DNA from: Symbiodinium natans
Lineage: Eukaryota > Sar > Dinophyceae > Suessiales > Symbiodiniaceae
NCBI GenBank assembly: GCA_905221605.1
Contig: CAJNDS010002412.1
Location: 1 to 39,385 of the forward strand
Direction of reading: 5' to 3'
Length of the DNA: 39,385 bases
This document shows positions 29,766 to 37,386 of this stretch, piece after piece (the first letter of the stretch is position 1; the number at the start of each line of letters is the position of its first letter). The position numbers and the translations under genes are program-made. Under the pieces are notes generated by a model. The model saw only the letters and a list, made by a program, of their open reading frames with translations, did not search any database and was not told the origin of the DNA.

Positions 29766-29837
29766 AGTAGACATGATGACTTTTCTACATCAACTCCATT
29801 CATCCTCAAGCTAGGAGCTGGCAGTACCCAAGTCAAC
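29766..29837 (-). CDS. Candidate internal exon beside a MITE-like element
   Basis: Acceptor GTACTGTGGAG|G, 23 codons (LTWVLPAPSLRM, NGVDVEKSSCL), donor CT|GTGTGT just before the family-4 element. Start phase matches 29978-30078. Confidence 0.4.
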
Positions 29838-29977
29838 CTCCACAGTACCAAAATGCAAAACCCTATCCCTAAACCCTAGAAACCCTAGAAAAACCCCGTA
29901 AACCCTATGACCCTACATACCCTCCGAACCCTCTAAACCCTATAGACCCTATAAACCCCCCTATACACCCTACAAAC

Positions 29978-30078
29978 GCGAAACAACGGAGCGCCTTCCA
30001 GACCTCTTTGAGCTCAAGGTCGGGCTTTCCTTCCTCGCATGGTGGCGGCTCGGGGTCCAGGGCTTCAGGCTGCGGGGC
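29978..30078 (-). CDS. Candidate internal exon, acidic/proline-rich
   Basis: Acceptor CAATCACCGAG|G, 33 codons: APQPEALDPEPPP, CEEGKPDLELKEV, WKALRCF. Repeat-edge donor GC|GTTTGTAGGG. Phase 0 in (matching 30265-30373), 2 out. Composition strongly favours real coding; family unknown. Confidence 0.55.
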
Positions 30079-30264
30079 CTCGGTGATTGGGGCTAGGGCT
30101 TACCGGTTCATAGAAATAGGATTTTAGGGTTTAGGGTTTAGGGCTACCTAGAGGTTTTACAGAATTTGGATTTAGGGTGTAGGGTTTTAGGTGTTAAGTT
30201 TGGGTTAGGGGTGTCGGAGGGATCGGTTAGATTAGTAAGTCTTAGAAGACCCCTCGAACCTCAC

Positions 30265-30373
30265 CCTTCTCCCCCTCTCCTCGTCCGCGGGGGAGGCCTC
30301 GGAGGCTTTGCGACGCTGCTCGCGCAGCATTTGCTGGCGCTCGAAGTGGAAGGCTTCCCGGAGTGGGTAATTC
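30265..30373 (-). CDS. Candidate internal exon, charged helix
   Basis: Acceptor CCGACGCCAAG|G, 36 codons: NYPLREAFHFERQQ, MLREQRRKASEAS, PADEERGRR, donor AGG|GTGAGG. The peptide looks like a charged, possibly coiled helix. The plus ORF of 84 codons over it is judged a shadow. Confidence 0.55.
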
Positions 30374-30463
30374 CTTGGCGTCGGGGTTACGGGCCTTCAG
30401 CTGCAGGGCTTGGAGCGTAGCGGCTAAGACCTAAACCACGGCGAAAACCTGGAAAACCTCAAC

Positions 30464-30482
30464 CTGTCGTCAGAATTGGGGC
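30464..30482 (-). CDS. Possible 19-nt microexon
   Basis: PNSDD between GAGGAAAG|G and CAG|GTTGAG. It bridges the phases of 30709-30757 and 30265-30373. Weak alone. Confidence 0.2.
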
Positions 30483-30518
30483 CTTTCCTCACTAGTTCAG
30501 CCTAAACCCTGAATGTAG

Positions 30519-30649
30519 TTAGGGTTTAGGGTTTAGGGTTTAGGGTTTAGGGTCTAGGGTCTAGGGTTTAGGGTTTAGGGTTTAGGGTTTAGGGTTTAGG
30601 GTTTAGGGTTTAGGGTTAGGGTTAGGGTTTAGGGTTTAGGGTTTAGGGC
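30519..30649 (+). repeat. Interstitial telomere-type array, TTTAGGG strand
   Basis: About 18 heptamers including two TCTAGGG and two hexamer TTAGGG units. Confidence 0.97.
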
Positions 30650-30708
30650 TATTCTGGCTGGCCTAGCCTGGGGCTTGTGACAGGTGAAGCGCAGCTACAC
30701 CCGAAAAC

Positions 30709-30757
30709 TCTGCAGCCAAGGAAGCTGGACGCGCCGAACCGCGACCACTGCCCACTC
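30709..30757 (-). CDS. Candidate internal exon
   Basis: Acceptor TGTGGCGGAAG|G, 16 codons (EWAVVAVRRVQLPWLQ), donor A|GTTTTCGGG. A second open frame (SGQWSRFGASSF) makes the reading uncertain. Confidence 0.35.
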
Positions 30758-31070
30758 CTTCCGCCACAGGGTTTAGGTTTAGGGTTTAGAGTTTGGGGTT
30801 TGGGGTTTAGGGCTTAAGGTTTAGAGTTTAGGGTTGAGGGTTTAGAAGACTGGGTTTAGGGTTTAGAGTTTAGGGGCCGTAACACCCTTCACATGGAATT
30901 GTTGAGGTGAGCCGGGCCCCATGGGTTCAGGGTGTTGGGCTCTGAGAACCCTAAACCCCAAACCCTGAACCCCAAATCCTAAACCCTAAACCCTAAACCC
31001 CAAACACCAAAACCCTAAACCCTGAACCCCTAAACCCTAAACCCCAAACCCTAACAGAGTCTCCCCGCAC

Positions 31071-31121
31071 CTGCGCATCGAGCCCACCTTCGCCAAAGAA
31101 CGCGCTGCGCACCAGCGCCGC
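31071..31121 (-). CDS. Candidate internal exon
   Basis: Acceptor CTTCGTTGCAG|G directly after CCCTAAA words, 17 codons (AALVRSAFFGEGGLDAQ), donor CAG|GTGCGG, phase 0 both ends. Clean consensus at both splice sites. Confidence 0.45.
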
Positions 31122-31258
31122 CTGCAACGAAGTGGTTTAGGGTTTGGGTCTTGGGGTTTAGGGTTTTGCGGGTTTAGGGTATAAACGCAATCTAAATGAG
31201 TAATATCAATGAGTATGCTTCTTGTTACTGTACTCAGAATCACTAGACCCAGGAGTAA

Positions 31259-31347
31259 CCTAGGAACAAAAGGGTGCCCTTTTATGGTTTAAAGGGGCTT
31301 ACAAGGGACCCCAAACCCTAAAGGAAAGGGCTACTCTGGATCCTAGG
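31259..31347. mobile_element. Family-2 short inverted-repeat element
   Basis: CCTAGGA at the left, TCCTAGG at the right, interior AAAAGGGTGCCCTTTT and AAAGGGGCTTACAAGGGA. 89 bp. Confidence 0.7.
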
Positions 31348-31584
31348 TAATCAGAACTAGTGTTTGGGGTGTAGGGTTTAGGGATTGGGGTGCGAAATCC
31401 TGAAACTCTCATTGCCACAACACCGAACCCCCTTTACCCTACACTCTGCAAGTAGAACCGGAAGCCCCAAACCCTGAAGTAAACAACGCCAATGCCCTCA
31501 ACATATCCTTCCCTCCCACACCCCAGGATCAATGACCGATGTGCTGCTTCAAACGACTTCTGACTTCTGACACCAAGCCTAGAC

Positions 31585-31732
31585 CCATAACCCTAAACCC
31601 TAAACCCTAAACCCTAAACCCTAAACCCTAAACCCTAAACCCTAAACCCTAAACCCTAAACCCTAAACCCTAAACCCTAAACCTAAACCCTAAACCCTAA
31701 ACCCTCAACCCTAAACCCTAAACCCTAAACCC
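31585..31732 (-). repeat. Interstitial telomere-type array, CCCTAAA strand
   Basis: About 21 heptamers with a few missing bases, just left of the poly-G/N gap. Confidence 0.97.
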
Positions 31733-31766
31733 AAAAGGCCACATTCAGCTCTAGGGTGCTTGTCGG

Positions 31767-31911
31767 CGGGGGGGGGGGGGGGGGGNNNNNNNNNNNNNNN
31801 NNNNNNNNNNNNNNNNNNNNNNNNNNNNNNNNNNNNNNNNNNNNNNNNNNNNNNNNNNNNNNNNNNNNNNNNNNNNNNNNNNNNNGGGGGGGGGGGGGGG
31901 GGGGGGGGGGG
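31767..31911. other. Assembly gap (100 N) inside poly-G
   Basis: 19 G, then 100 N (31786-31885), then 26 G. The round gap size suggests an unknown real length. ORFs over it are artefacts. Confidence 0.98.
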
Positions 31912-31989
31912 CGACTCGGTGTACTTCAAAGCCTGACACTCAACCCGACACAGCCGGCGGTTGCTTACATAGGGTTTAGGGGCTTAAGA

Positions 31990-32142
31990 AAAGGGTTTGG
32001 GGTTTGGGGTTTGGGGCTTGGGGCTTGGGGCTTGGGGCTTGGGGTTTGGGGTTTGGGGTTTGGGGTTTGGGGTTTGGGGTTTGGGGTTTGGGGTTTGGGG
32101 GTTTGGGCTTGGGGCTTGGGGTTTGGGGTTTGGGGTTTAGGT
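31990..32142 (+). repeat. TTTGGGG / CTTGGGG variant array
   Basis: About 20 units of the G-substituted heptamer with blocks of CTTGGGG. Confidence 0.95.
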
Positions 32143-32229
32143 TTAGGCTTTAAGATGAAGGTTTTGGGGGTGTCTGAGGGGCTGAGCTGTGTTTTGGGTT
32201 TAGAGTTTAGGGCTTCCGTTCGTCTTCAC

Positions 32230-32277
32230 GAGCTCCCCAGCCTCTGCATGCTCTGTGGGCACGTCTGCCAGCAAGAC
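32230..32277 (-). CDS. Candidate internal exon
   Basis: Acceptor CCCGGGGAAAG|G, 16 codons (VLLADVPTEHAEAGEL), donor CTC|GTGAAG, phase 0 both ends. The frame is open upstream to an ATG at 32305, so this could instead be a first exon. Confidence 0.35.
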
Positions 32278-32836
32278 CTTTCCCCGGGGCGAGCCAGGGG
32301 CCATGAAGAATTCTATTCTTGGAAGTTAGAAGGGAACTTGAACCCTAAACAAGAGAATGACGGCTAAACCCCAAACCCTAAACCCTAATCTCTAAACCCT
32401 AACCCCTAAACCCTAAACCCTAAACCCTATACTGGTCCTAGTCGTTGGTGGCCTCATCATCCTGGTGCAGCCAGGTGGGCTCTGCCAGTCCACGCGCCGC
32501 CTTCGGGGGCTTTTGGGCTTCGTTGGGTGGGGGGGGCGGGCGAAGTAGGGTTTATGGTTTCGGGCTTAGGGTTAGGGTTTAAGGTTTAGGGTTGAGGCTT
32601 TAGGGCTGAGGGTTTAGTACCCATTACTTTGGGTCAGACTTGATGGTGATGCGTACTTAGCGTACTTTAGAGGTCTGTGAAAGTTTCATAGCTTGGAACC
32701 CTCAAGCCTCCCAGACCTTGAGCCCCTAAACCCTCAACCTTACACCTTACGCGACCCAAACTCTAAAGCCTACCCCGACCCATAAAACCTAAACCGTAAA
32801 CCCTTGACGCTAATCCCTAAACCCTAAACCCTGAAC

Positions 32837-32900
32837 CTGCTGGCACCTCATCGAGCGTCTTCCGCCGAATGCGCCGCCTTTGCTCGCCGTTTTGGCCCAC
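32837..32900 (-). CDS. Candidate internal exon, basic
   Basis: Acceptor TTGGACTCGAG|G after CCCTAAACC, donor CAG|GTTCAGGG (repeat edge). Two frames are open: VGQNGEQRRRIRRK and WAKTASKGGAFGGRR. Confidence 0.35.
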
Positions 32901-33499
32901 CTCGAGTCCAAAAGAATTGGTTTAGGGTTTAGGGTTTAGGGCTTGGGGTTTAGGGTTTAGCGCTTGGCGTTTAGGGTTTAGGGTTTGGGAATTGGAGGCA
33001 AACATGCCTTGTAGGTGTCTTTGGTGGTTTCCGGGATGGGATTTGAGGGGTTTTAAGGTTTTGGGTGAATGCTTAGGGTTCAGGGTATTAGGGATATAGG
33101 GTGTAGGGTTACAGGGAAACTACAAGGATCTGTCGAGCCAGCACGGCGCGACGATGTAGGGTTCGAGCCCAAGGACTAAGGTGTCGAGGGCTGATTGGGC
33201 TTTTGGCATTCGGGTTTAGGGTTTGGGGTTTGGGGTTTAGGGTTTAGGGTTTGGGGTTTAGGGTTTAGGGTTTGGGGTTAAGGGTTTAGGGCTTTTGGGG
33301 GCTTTCTTTGTTTAGGGGTAAGGGTCTAGGGTTTGGGGTTTAGGGTTAGAACGCTGAGAGGGCCCTTGGCCGTAAACTGGTGTCTATCTTACGGGCTGAA
33401 TGTCCTAGCCCAAAAAAAGGTTAACCTTTCTATACAGAGTAGGACTCCATACATAACCGAAAGAGGTTAAAGGCTACCTACCCAGTCCCTAAGCTGTTT

Positions 33500-33577
33500 C
33501 CCTAAACCCTAAACCCTAAACCCTAAACCCTAAACCCTAAACCCTAAACCCTAAACCCTAAACCCTAAACCCTAAAG
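33500..33577 (-). repeat. Interstitial telomere-type array, CCCTAAA strand
   Basis: 11 heptamers. Confidence 0.97.
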
Positions 33578-33578
33578 C

Positions 33579-33663
33579 TGCGAGCCTCCTCCATCTTGGA
33601 AAGGTCCACGCTGGCCTGAGATCTGACGTCCCCCCCCCCCTGTACCCGCCAACTTGCGGAAAC
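33579..33663 (-). CDS. Candidate exon region interrupted by poly-G
   Basis: After GCATCCCAAG|G the frame starts FRKLAG; an 11-G run shifts the frame. On the far side an acceptor AGATCTCAG|G opens ASVDLSKMEEAR. Either a short intron spans the poly-G or the run length is wrong. GC donor at the repeat edge (GCTTTAGGG). Confidence 0.35.
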
Positions 33664-33758
33664 CTTGGGATGCTAAGCAGCCCTAAACCCTAAACCCTAA
33701 ACCCTAAACCCTAAACCCTAAACCCTAAACCCTGAACCCTGAACCCTAAACCCTAAAC

Positions 33759-33795
33759 CCTGTTTCCCATCAAGCTTCAGGGGTTCTCGGAGTTC
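33759..33795 (-). CDS. Candidate small exon with repeat-edge donor
   Basis: ELREPLKLDGKQ between CACGGCTAG|G and CAGG|GTTTAGGG. Confidence 0.4.
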
Positions 33796-33878
33796 CTAGC
33801 CGTGGAGTAAGTCGAGTGCTTGAAGGCAAAAAGAAAGCATGTACCCTAACCCTAAACCCTAAACCCTAAACCGTAAAC

Positions 33879-33935
33879 CCTTAGGGTCCCAGTTGAGTGG
33901 GTCCCGTTGTTGAGGATTCTCGTATGAAAAGGTGC
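33879..33935 (-). CDS. Candidate internal exon with repeat-edge donor
   Basis: Acceptor TAGTTCTAG|G, 19 codons (APFHTRILNNGTHSTGTLR), donor AGG|GTTTACGG, phase 0 both ends, in step with 34224-34292. Confidence 0.4.
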
Positions 33936-34223
33936 CTAGAACTAGCATGGCCGTGGGCTTCGGCTGTCTAACATCTTCAGCCATAAACCCTTCGGGTCAA
34001 GGGTTTAGGGTTTAGGGTGTAGGGCTAAGAAACATATAAGGCCTCCAAGCCCAAACCCAAACCTACTAAATCCTGAACCCTAAGCCTAACTCTTAAACCC
34101 TTCACCCTCCTAAGCCCCATCCCATGAAACCCTAAACCCTAAACCCTAAACCCTAAACTCCTAAACCCTAAACCCTAAACCCTAAACCCTAACCCTAAAC
34201 TCCTAAATACCCAAACCCGAAAC

Positions 34224-34292
34224 GAGCCGAGGCACAGCTGCGCTCAGCTCCACTGTTGGCGAGGCCTTAGCTTCCTGGAGCTTCGACCAGAC
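34224..34292 (-). CDS. Candidate internal exon with repeat-edge donor
   Basis: Acceptor AAACCCTCCAG|G at the end of a CCCTAAA tract, 23 codons (VWSKLQEAKASPTVE, LSAAVPRL), donor CTC|GTTTCGGG. Other minus frames are closed. It sits downstream of the WWE exons. Confidence 0.45.
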
Positions 34293-34357
34293 CTGGAGGG
34301 TTTAGGGTTTAGGGTTTAGGGTTTAGGGTTTAGGGTTTAGGGTTTAGGGTTTGTAGG

Positions 34358-34458
34358 TTGGGATGTTCCCCCTTATACTAACAATCCTTAATTGGGATGA
34401 TAGGACCCCCTACTGCAATCCCTCTGAAGGACTGTTAGTATTAGGGGGAACATCCCAA
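34358..34458. mobile_element. Family-1 MITE-like element, best copy
   Basis: TTGGGATGTTCCCCCTTATA CTAACA at the left is mirrored by GTTAGTATTAGGGGGAACAT CCCAA at the right: about 32-bp terminal inverted repeats with few mismatches, 101 bp in total. Related copies at 37067-37151, 36679-36757, about 38646-38738 and partly 4966-5045. Non-coding. Confidence 0.8.
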
Positions 34459-34548
34459 TTCATAGGGCTCTAGGGGAGAATTCATCGGGATCAGAACATA
34501 GGGTTTGGGGTTCTCGAGGATGGTTCAGAAATTGGTCCATTCTCTCGG

Positions 34549-34625
34549 TTTAGGGTTTAGGGTTTAGGGTTTAGGGTTTAGGGTTTAGGGTTTAGGGTTT
34601 AGGGTTTAGGGTTTAGGGTTTAGGG
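34549..34625 (+). repeat. Interstitial telomere-type array, TTTAGGG strand
   Basis: About 11 heptamers. Confidence 0.97.
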
Positions 34626-34750
34626 ATCAATATCCCCTATAAGCGCATATAAACCCTATAAACCCAATAAACCCTGATCCGCACTAAGTCACTAAGAGAA
34701 GTCCCTAGCCAAGCACCTTTCACCCTACAAACCCTACTACCCCCCCTAAC

Positions 34751-34832
34751 CCCCCTCAATCGTCAGCTGGCAAGCCTTCTCTAACTTCAGGGCGACCTTC
34801 GCATCATAGGGCACGTAGGTGCCATCACCATC
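34751..34832 (-). CDS. WWE domain exon, C-terminal half
   Basis: Acceptor GTCATCGCAG|G, frame DGDGTYVPYDAKVALK, LEKACQLTIEG. G-T-Y-V-P-Y-D-x-x-V-x-x-x-L-E-x-A is the conserved second half of the WWE domain. WWE domains bind ADP-ribose-type ligands and occur with PARP catalytic or ubiquitin-ligase domains. Exit at GTTAGG (repeat-like, phase 1) or at a GA donor after ACGATT (phase 0, matching 34224-34292). Together with 35102-35179 it reconstitutes the domain. Confidence 0.65.
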
Positions 34833-35101
34833 CTGCGATGACGCGGGTTTGGGGCCGTGGGGTTCGGGGTTACTTCTCCAACAACCAGGGAATAAACAGG
34901 AAAAAACCTTAAACCCCATAAACCCATACACCCTGCACCCTAAACCCCAAACCCTTCTCAACCCTAAACCCTATAGACCCTAACTCCGAAACCCTGAGCT
35001 CCGATGATGGTTCGGAGGTTTGCCGAGCTCCCAGAGCCCTAAACCCTAAACCCTAAACCCTAAACCCTAGACCCTAAACCCTCAACCCTAGTCCCGAGCT
35101 C

Positions 35102-35179
35102 CTGCCACTCCCACTTCGGCACAAACTGTGCGATGTGTTCGAAGGTCGAGTCCTGGACCTCCCACGAGGCCACGAACGA
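35102..35179 (-). CDS. WWE domain exon, N-terminal half
   Basis: 26 codons after CTAAACCCCAG: SFVASWEVQDSTFEH, IAQFVPKWEWQ, phase 0 at both ends. W-E-W-Q then, after splicing, D-G-D-G-T-Y-V-P-Y-D gives the W...pYd pattern of WWE. No GT lies at the needed position; the best exit is a GA donor (CAG|GAGCTC), a class reported in dinoflagellates. The island lies between CCCTAAA and TTTAGGG arrays. Confidence 0.65.
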
Positions 35180-35183
35180 CTGG

Positions 35184-35318
35184 GGTTTAGGGTTTAGGGT
35201 TTAGGATTTAGGGTTTAGGGTTTAGGGTTTAGGGGTTTGGGGTTTGGGGTTTGGGGTTTGGGGTTTGGGGTTTGGGGTTTGGGTTTAGGGCTTGGGGGTT
35301 GGGTTTAGGGTTTAGGGA
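35184..35318 (+). repeat. Telomere-type array, TTTAGGG then TTTGGGG
   Basis: Seven TTTAGGG-type units, about 7 TTTGGGG units, then mixed. Directly upstream of the WWE exon acceptor on the minus strand. Confidence 0.95.
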
Positions 35319-35326
35319 AATCATAC

Positions 35327-35398
35327 CGCAACCCTGGACCGTATGCCGACCCACGTGCAAACATTGGCTGCCTTGAAACGGAGGGTTTTAGGAGTTGC
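35327..35398 (-). CDS. Candidate internal exon before the WWE exons
   Basis: Strong acceptor ACAGCTTTGGTTCAG|G, 24 codons (ATPKTLRFKAANV, CTWVGIRSRVA), donor GCG|GTATGA, phase 0 both ends, in step with the WWE exon. Confidence 0.5.
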
Positions 35399-35573
35399 CT
35401 GAACCAAAGCTGTTAACTCCCCAAAGCCCATGAACCTCAACCGACCCTAAACCATCAACCCTGAACCCCAAACCCTGAACCCCAAAACTTCAACCTAGAT
35501 CCTAACCCTAAGCTCTAGCCCTAAACCCCAAAACGTCCTGAACCCTAAACTCTGAACTCCGCTCCGTGGGTAC

Positions 35574-35639
35574 CTCGCTTCCCGAAGCATGGCTGAGCAG
35601 ACTGGCAACGCCACCCATGGCGGCAAAAGCAGTGAGGCT
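35574..35639 (-). CDS. Candidate internal exon before the WWE exons
   Basis: 22 codons (SLTAFAAMGGVASLL, SHASGSE) between AAGCGCAG and GAG|GTACCC, phase 0 both ends. The G-G-V-x-x-L-L pattern is reminiscent of ARM-type helices but is not diagnostic. A second frame (ASLLLPPWVALPV) is open. Confidence 0.4.
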
Positions 35640-35913
35640 CTGCGCTTTAGGGTTTACGGTTTCGGGTGCAGGGTTTAAGGGTTCAGGGTCTAGGGGGTAC
35701 GGGAGGGGCTCGCGGGCTTTTAGGCTTCGGGTCTTTAGGCTTGGGGCATAGGCTTTGCATTTGCAAAGAAAGGTTGGGACCCAGAAACTCAAACAACTGC
35801 TCAAAGGTGCGGCCTACTGAACCCGCGCTGCCTAGGCATCTCGTTACATGTACTCCCTTGATGGGTCGAATTCTAAACACTAAACCCTAAACCCTAAAGC
35901 CAAAACCCTAAAC

Positions 35914-35969
35914 CCTGGTTTTCTTTGACTATAGAAGCCTAGCCATGCCATGACAACCCGCGATGAGCC
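35914..35969 (-). CDS. Candidate internal exon with repeat-edge donor
   Basis: Acceptor GGCTTCACAG|G, 18 codons (GSSRVVMAWLGFYSQRKP), donor GG|GTTTAGGG, phase 2 out. Phase with the next exon not resolved. Confidence 0.35.
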
Positions 35970-36050
35970 CTGTGAAGCCAATGGCCCTCACAACGAAACC
36001 AGGTTCCCGCCCAGGCTTTTACGGGTTTAGGGTTTAGGGTTAGAACCTAC

Positions 36051-36077
36051 TATCTTGAAGTACCTGACCTCCCACAC
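36051..36077 (-). CDS. Possible 27-nt exon
   Basis: VWEVRYFKI between GGGCCGAAG|G and ATA|GTAGGT, phase 0 both ends. Confidence 0.3.
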
Positions 36078-36191
36078 CTTCGGCCCTCAAAACCCTAAAC
36101 CCTAAACCCTAAACCCCAAAGCCTAACCACTAAACCCCAAACCCTAAACCCTGAAGCCTAAAGCCTAAAGCCTAAAGCCTAAACCCTAAAC

Positions 36192-36278
36192 CATGTTGGT
36201 TGAGCTTTGAAGGGCTTGGGCGAGGTCTCCTCTTTGGTGGGTGGCTTCTCTCCTCTTTTGGGGGGTGCAAACCAAATC
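36192..36278 (-). CDS. Candidate internal exon with repeat-edge donor
   Basis: Strong acceptor ATTGTTTGCTTCTGAG|G, 29 codons (DLVCTPQKRREATHQ, RGDLAQALQSSTNM), donor ATG|GTTTAGGG: the intron begins with the telomere-type repeat. Phase 0 both ends and in step with 36510-36585. Confidence 0.5.
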
Positions 36279-36426
36279 CTCAGAAGCAAACAATGAGAGT
36301 CGACGGCTACCCTTCAAAGGAAGGTTTCTAGGGGACGAGGATCAGGAATGGCAGAGGATAGTTCGGGGGTGTTGGTAGGGTTCAGGGTTTGAAGTCTAGG
36401 GCATTCGGCATCAGGGCCTGGGGGTG

Positions 36427-36494
36427 TAAACCCTAAACCCTAAACCCTAAACCCTAAACCCTAAACCCTAAACCCTAAACCCTAAACCCTAAAC
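36427..36494 (-). repeat. Interstitial telomere-type array, CCCTAAA strand
   Basis: About 9 heptamers left of the exon island 36510-36585. Confidence 0.97.
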
Positions 36495-36509
36495 CAGGGC
36501 GCCCTGAAC

Positions 36510-36585
36510 CTGCAAAGCGCAGTGCCCTGCGATTCCGTCAGCCGCTAAGCGGCGGGAGATCCTCGCCATCATCGCCGTCTTCACC
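36510..36585 (-). CDS. Candidate internal exon between facing arrays
   Basis: Acceptor TACGACTCCAG|G, 25 codons (VKTAMMARISRRLAA, DGIAGHCALQ), donor CAG|GTTCAG. CCCTAAA and TTTAGGG arrays flank the roughly 100-bp island tightly. Confidence 0.45.
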
Positions 36586-36597
36586 CTGGAGTCGTAG

Positions 36598-36678
36598 GGG
36601 TTTAGGGTTTAGGGTTTAGGGTTTAGGGTTTAGGGTTTAGGGTTTAGGGTTTAGGGTTTAGGGTTTAGGGTTTAGGGT
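36598..36678 (+). repeat. Interstitial telomere-type array, TTTAGGG strand
   Basis: About 11 heptamers. Confidence 0.97.
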
Positions 36679-36757
36679 CCCTTAGACTAACAGTCCTTAA
36701 TAGGGAGTATAATCGGGGGTACTATACTTCCTATTAAGGCCTGTTAGTAGAAGAGGG
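36679..36757. mobile_element. Family-1 related inverted-repeat element
   Basis: AGACTAACAGTCCTTAATAG and CTATTAAGGCCTGTTAGTAG form a hairpin. The outer GGGATGTT part is degenerate. Abuts the TTTAGGG array. Confidence 0.6.
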
Positions 36758-36826
36758 AAAATCAATTCATTGTGGGTGAGACCTCTCAAGAAGGGGACCC
36801 AGGCCCCCAAACCCTAAACCCTAAAC

Positions 36827-36876
36827 CCTAATACGAGCCGAGGGCCGTCGACGTCGCTACTTGCGATCGGGGTAGG
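36827..36876 (-). CDS. Candidate small exon with repeat-edge donor
   Basis: PTPIASSDVDGPRLVL between GGTCTTACAAG and GG|GTTTAGGG. Phases fit both neighbours. Confidence 0.35.
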
Positions 36877-36934
36877 CTTGTAAGACCCCCCGCCCCCCCC
36901 CCCCGGTTGGTGGAGCGCACACCTATTCGACTAC

Positions 36935-37065
36935 GAAGCAACAGTTGGCATGCGTCATCATCTGGTAGCAAGAATGACCTCCTGAGCCGACATCAAAATC
37001 TCTCCCCCTTGCAAACCTCGGACCCTCAACCGAATCAACTGCACCTGCAACAGCCAGCTCTAAAC
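36935..37065 (-). CDS. Candidate exon whose acceptor is the end of a MITE
   Basis: Frame LELAVAGAVDSVEG, PRFARGRDFDVGSG, GHSCYQMMTHANCCF, 43 codons. The 3' splice site CATCCCAAG|G is formed by the terminus of the family-1 element at 37067-37151. Donor TTC|GTAGTC. Confidence 0.45.
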
Positions 37066-37066
37066 C

Positions 37067-37151
37067 TTGGGATGTTCCCCCTTACTCTAACAGTCCTGGG
37101 GACATATATAACATCCAGTAATGACTTTTAGTATAGGGGGGAACATCCCAA
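37067..37151. mobile_element. Family-1 MITE-like element abutting an exon
   Basis: TTGGGATGTTCCCCCTTACT at the left and AGGGGGGAACATCCCAA at the right, 85 bp. It occupies most of the predicted intron between 37173 and 37065. Confidence 0.75.
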
Positions 37152-37172
37152 TCTAACCCCTAACCCCCAGAC

Positions 37173-37289
37173 CGGAATCCTGCGAACACAGAACAAAACC
37201 TTGCCCTCGGCGCACCTCACTCAGACCGAGACCTGGCTTTCGTGTTGGGGCTGAAGTGCTTTGGGGCCATTGAGGGTACGGCTTGTAGC
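37173..37289 (-). CDS. Candidate internal exon
   Basis: Acceptor GCTAAAACAG|G, 38 codons (YKPYPQWPQSTSAP, TRKPGLGLSEVRRG, QGFVLCSQDS), donor G|GTCTGG. Phase fits 36935-37065. A plus-strand reading (acceptor TTCTTCAACAG, 45 codons) competes here. Confidence 0.35.
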
Positions 37290-37386
37290 CTGTTTTAGCT
37301 TCTTCAACAGGCGGGCAAAGAAAAGGTGCCTTTTTGAAACTTCACCCCTGGTCCGATCTCCCGACGCTTGCAGATCTAGAAGGAAC

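Noticed and set aside
30166-30420. 84-codon plus ORF
   Set aside because: Antisense to the minus exons 30265-30373 and 30464-30482, whose composition and splice sites are better.
31756-32367. 203-codon plus ORF, the longest in the window
   Set aside because: It runs through 100 N and poly-G and then through TTTGGGG repeats translated as a G-rich periodic peptide.
34751-35639. HUWE1-type ubiquitin ligase (ARM plus WWE)
   Set aside because: The ARM-like segment is not diagnostic and no HECT domain was found. The PARP-like motif downstream fits better.
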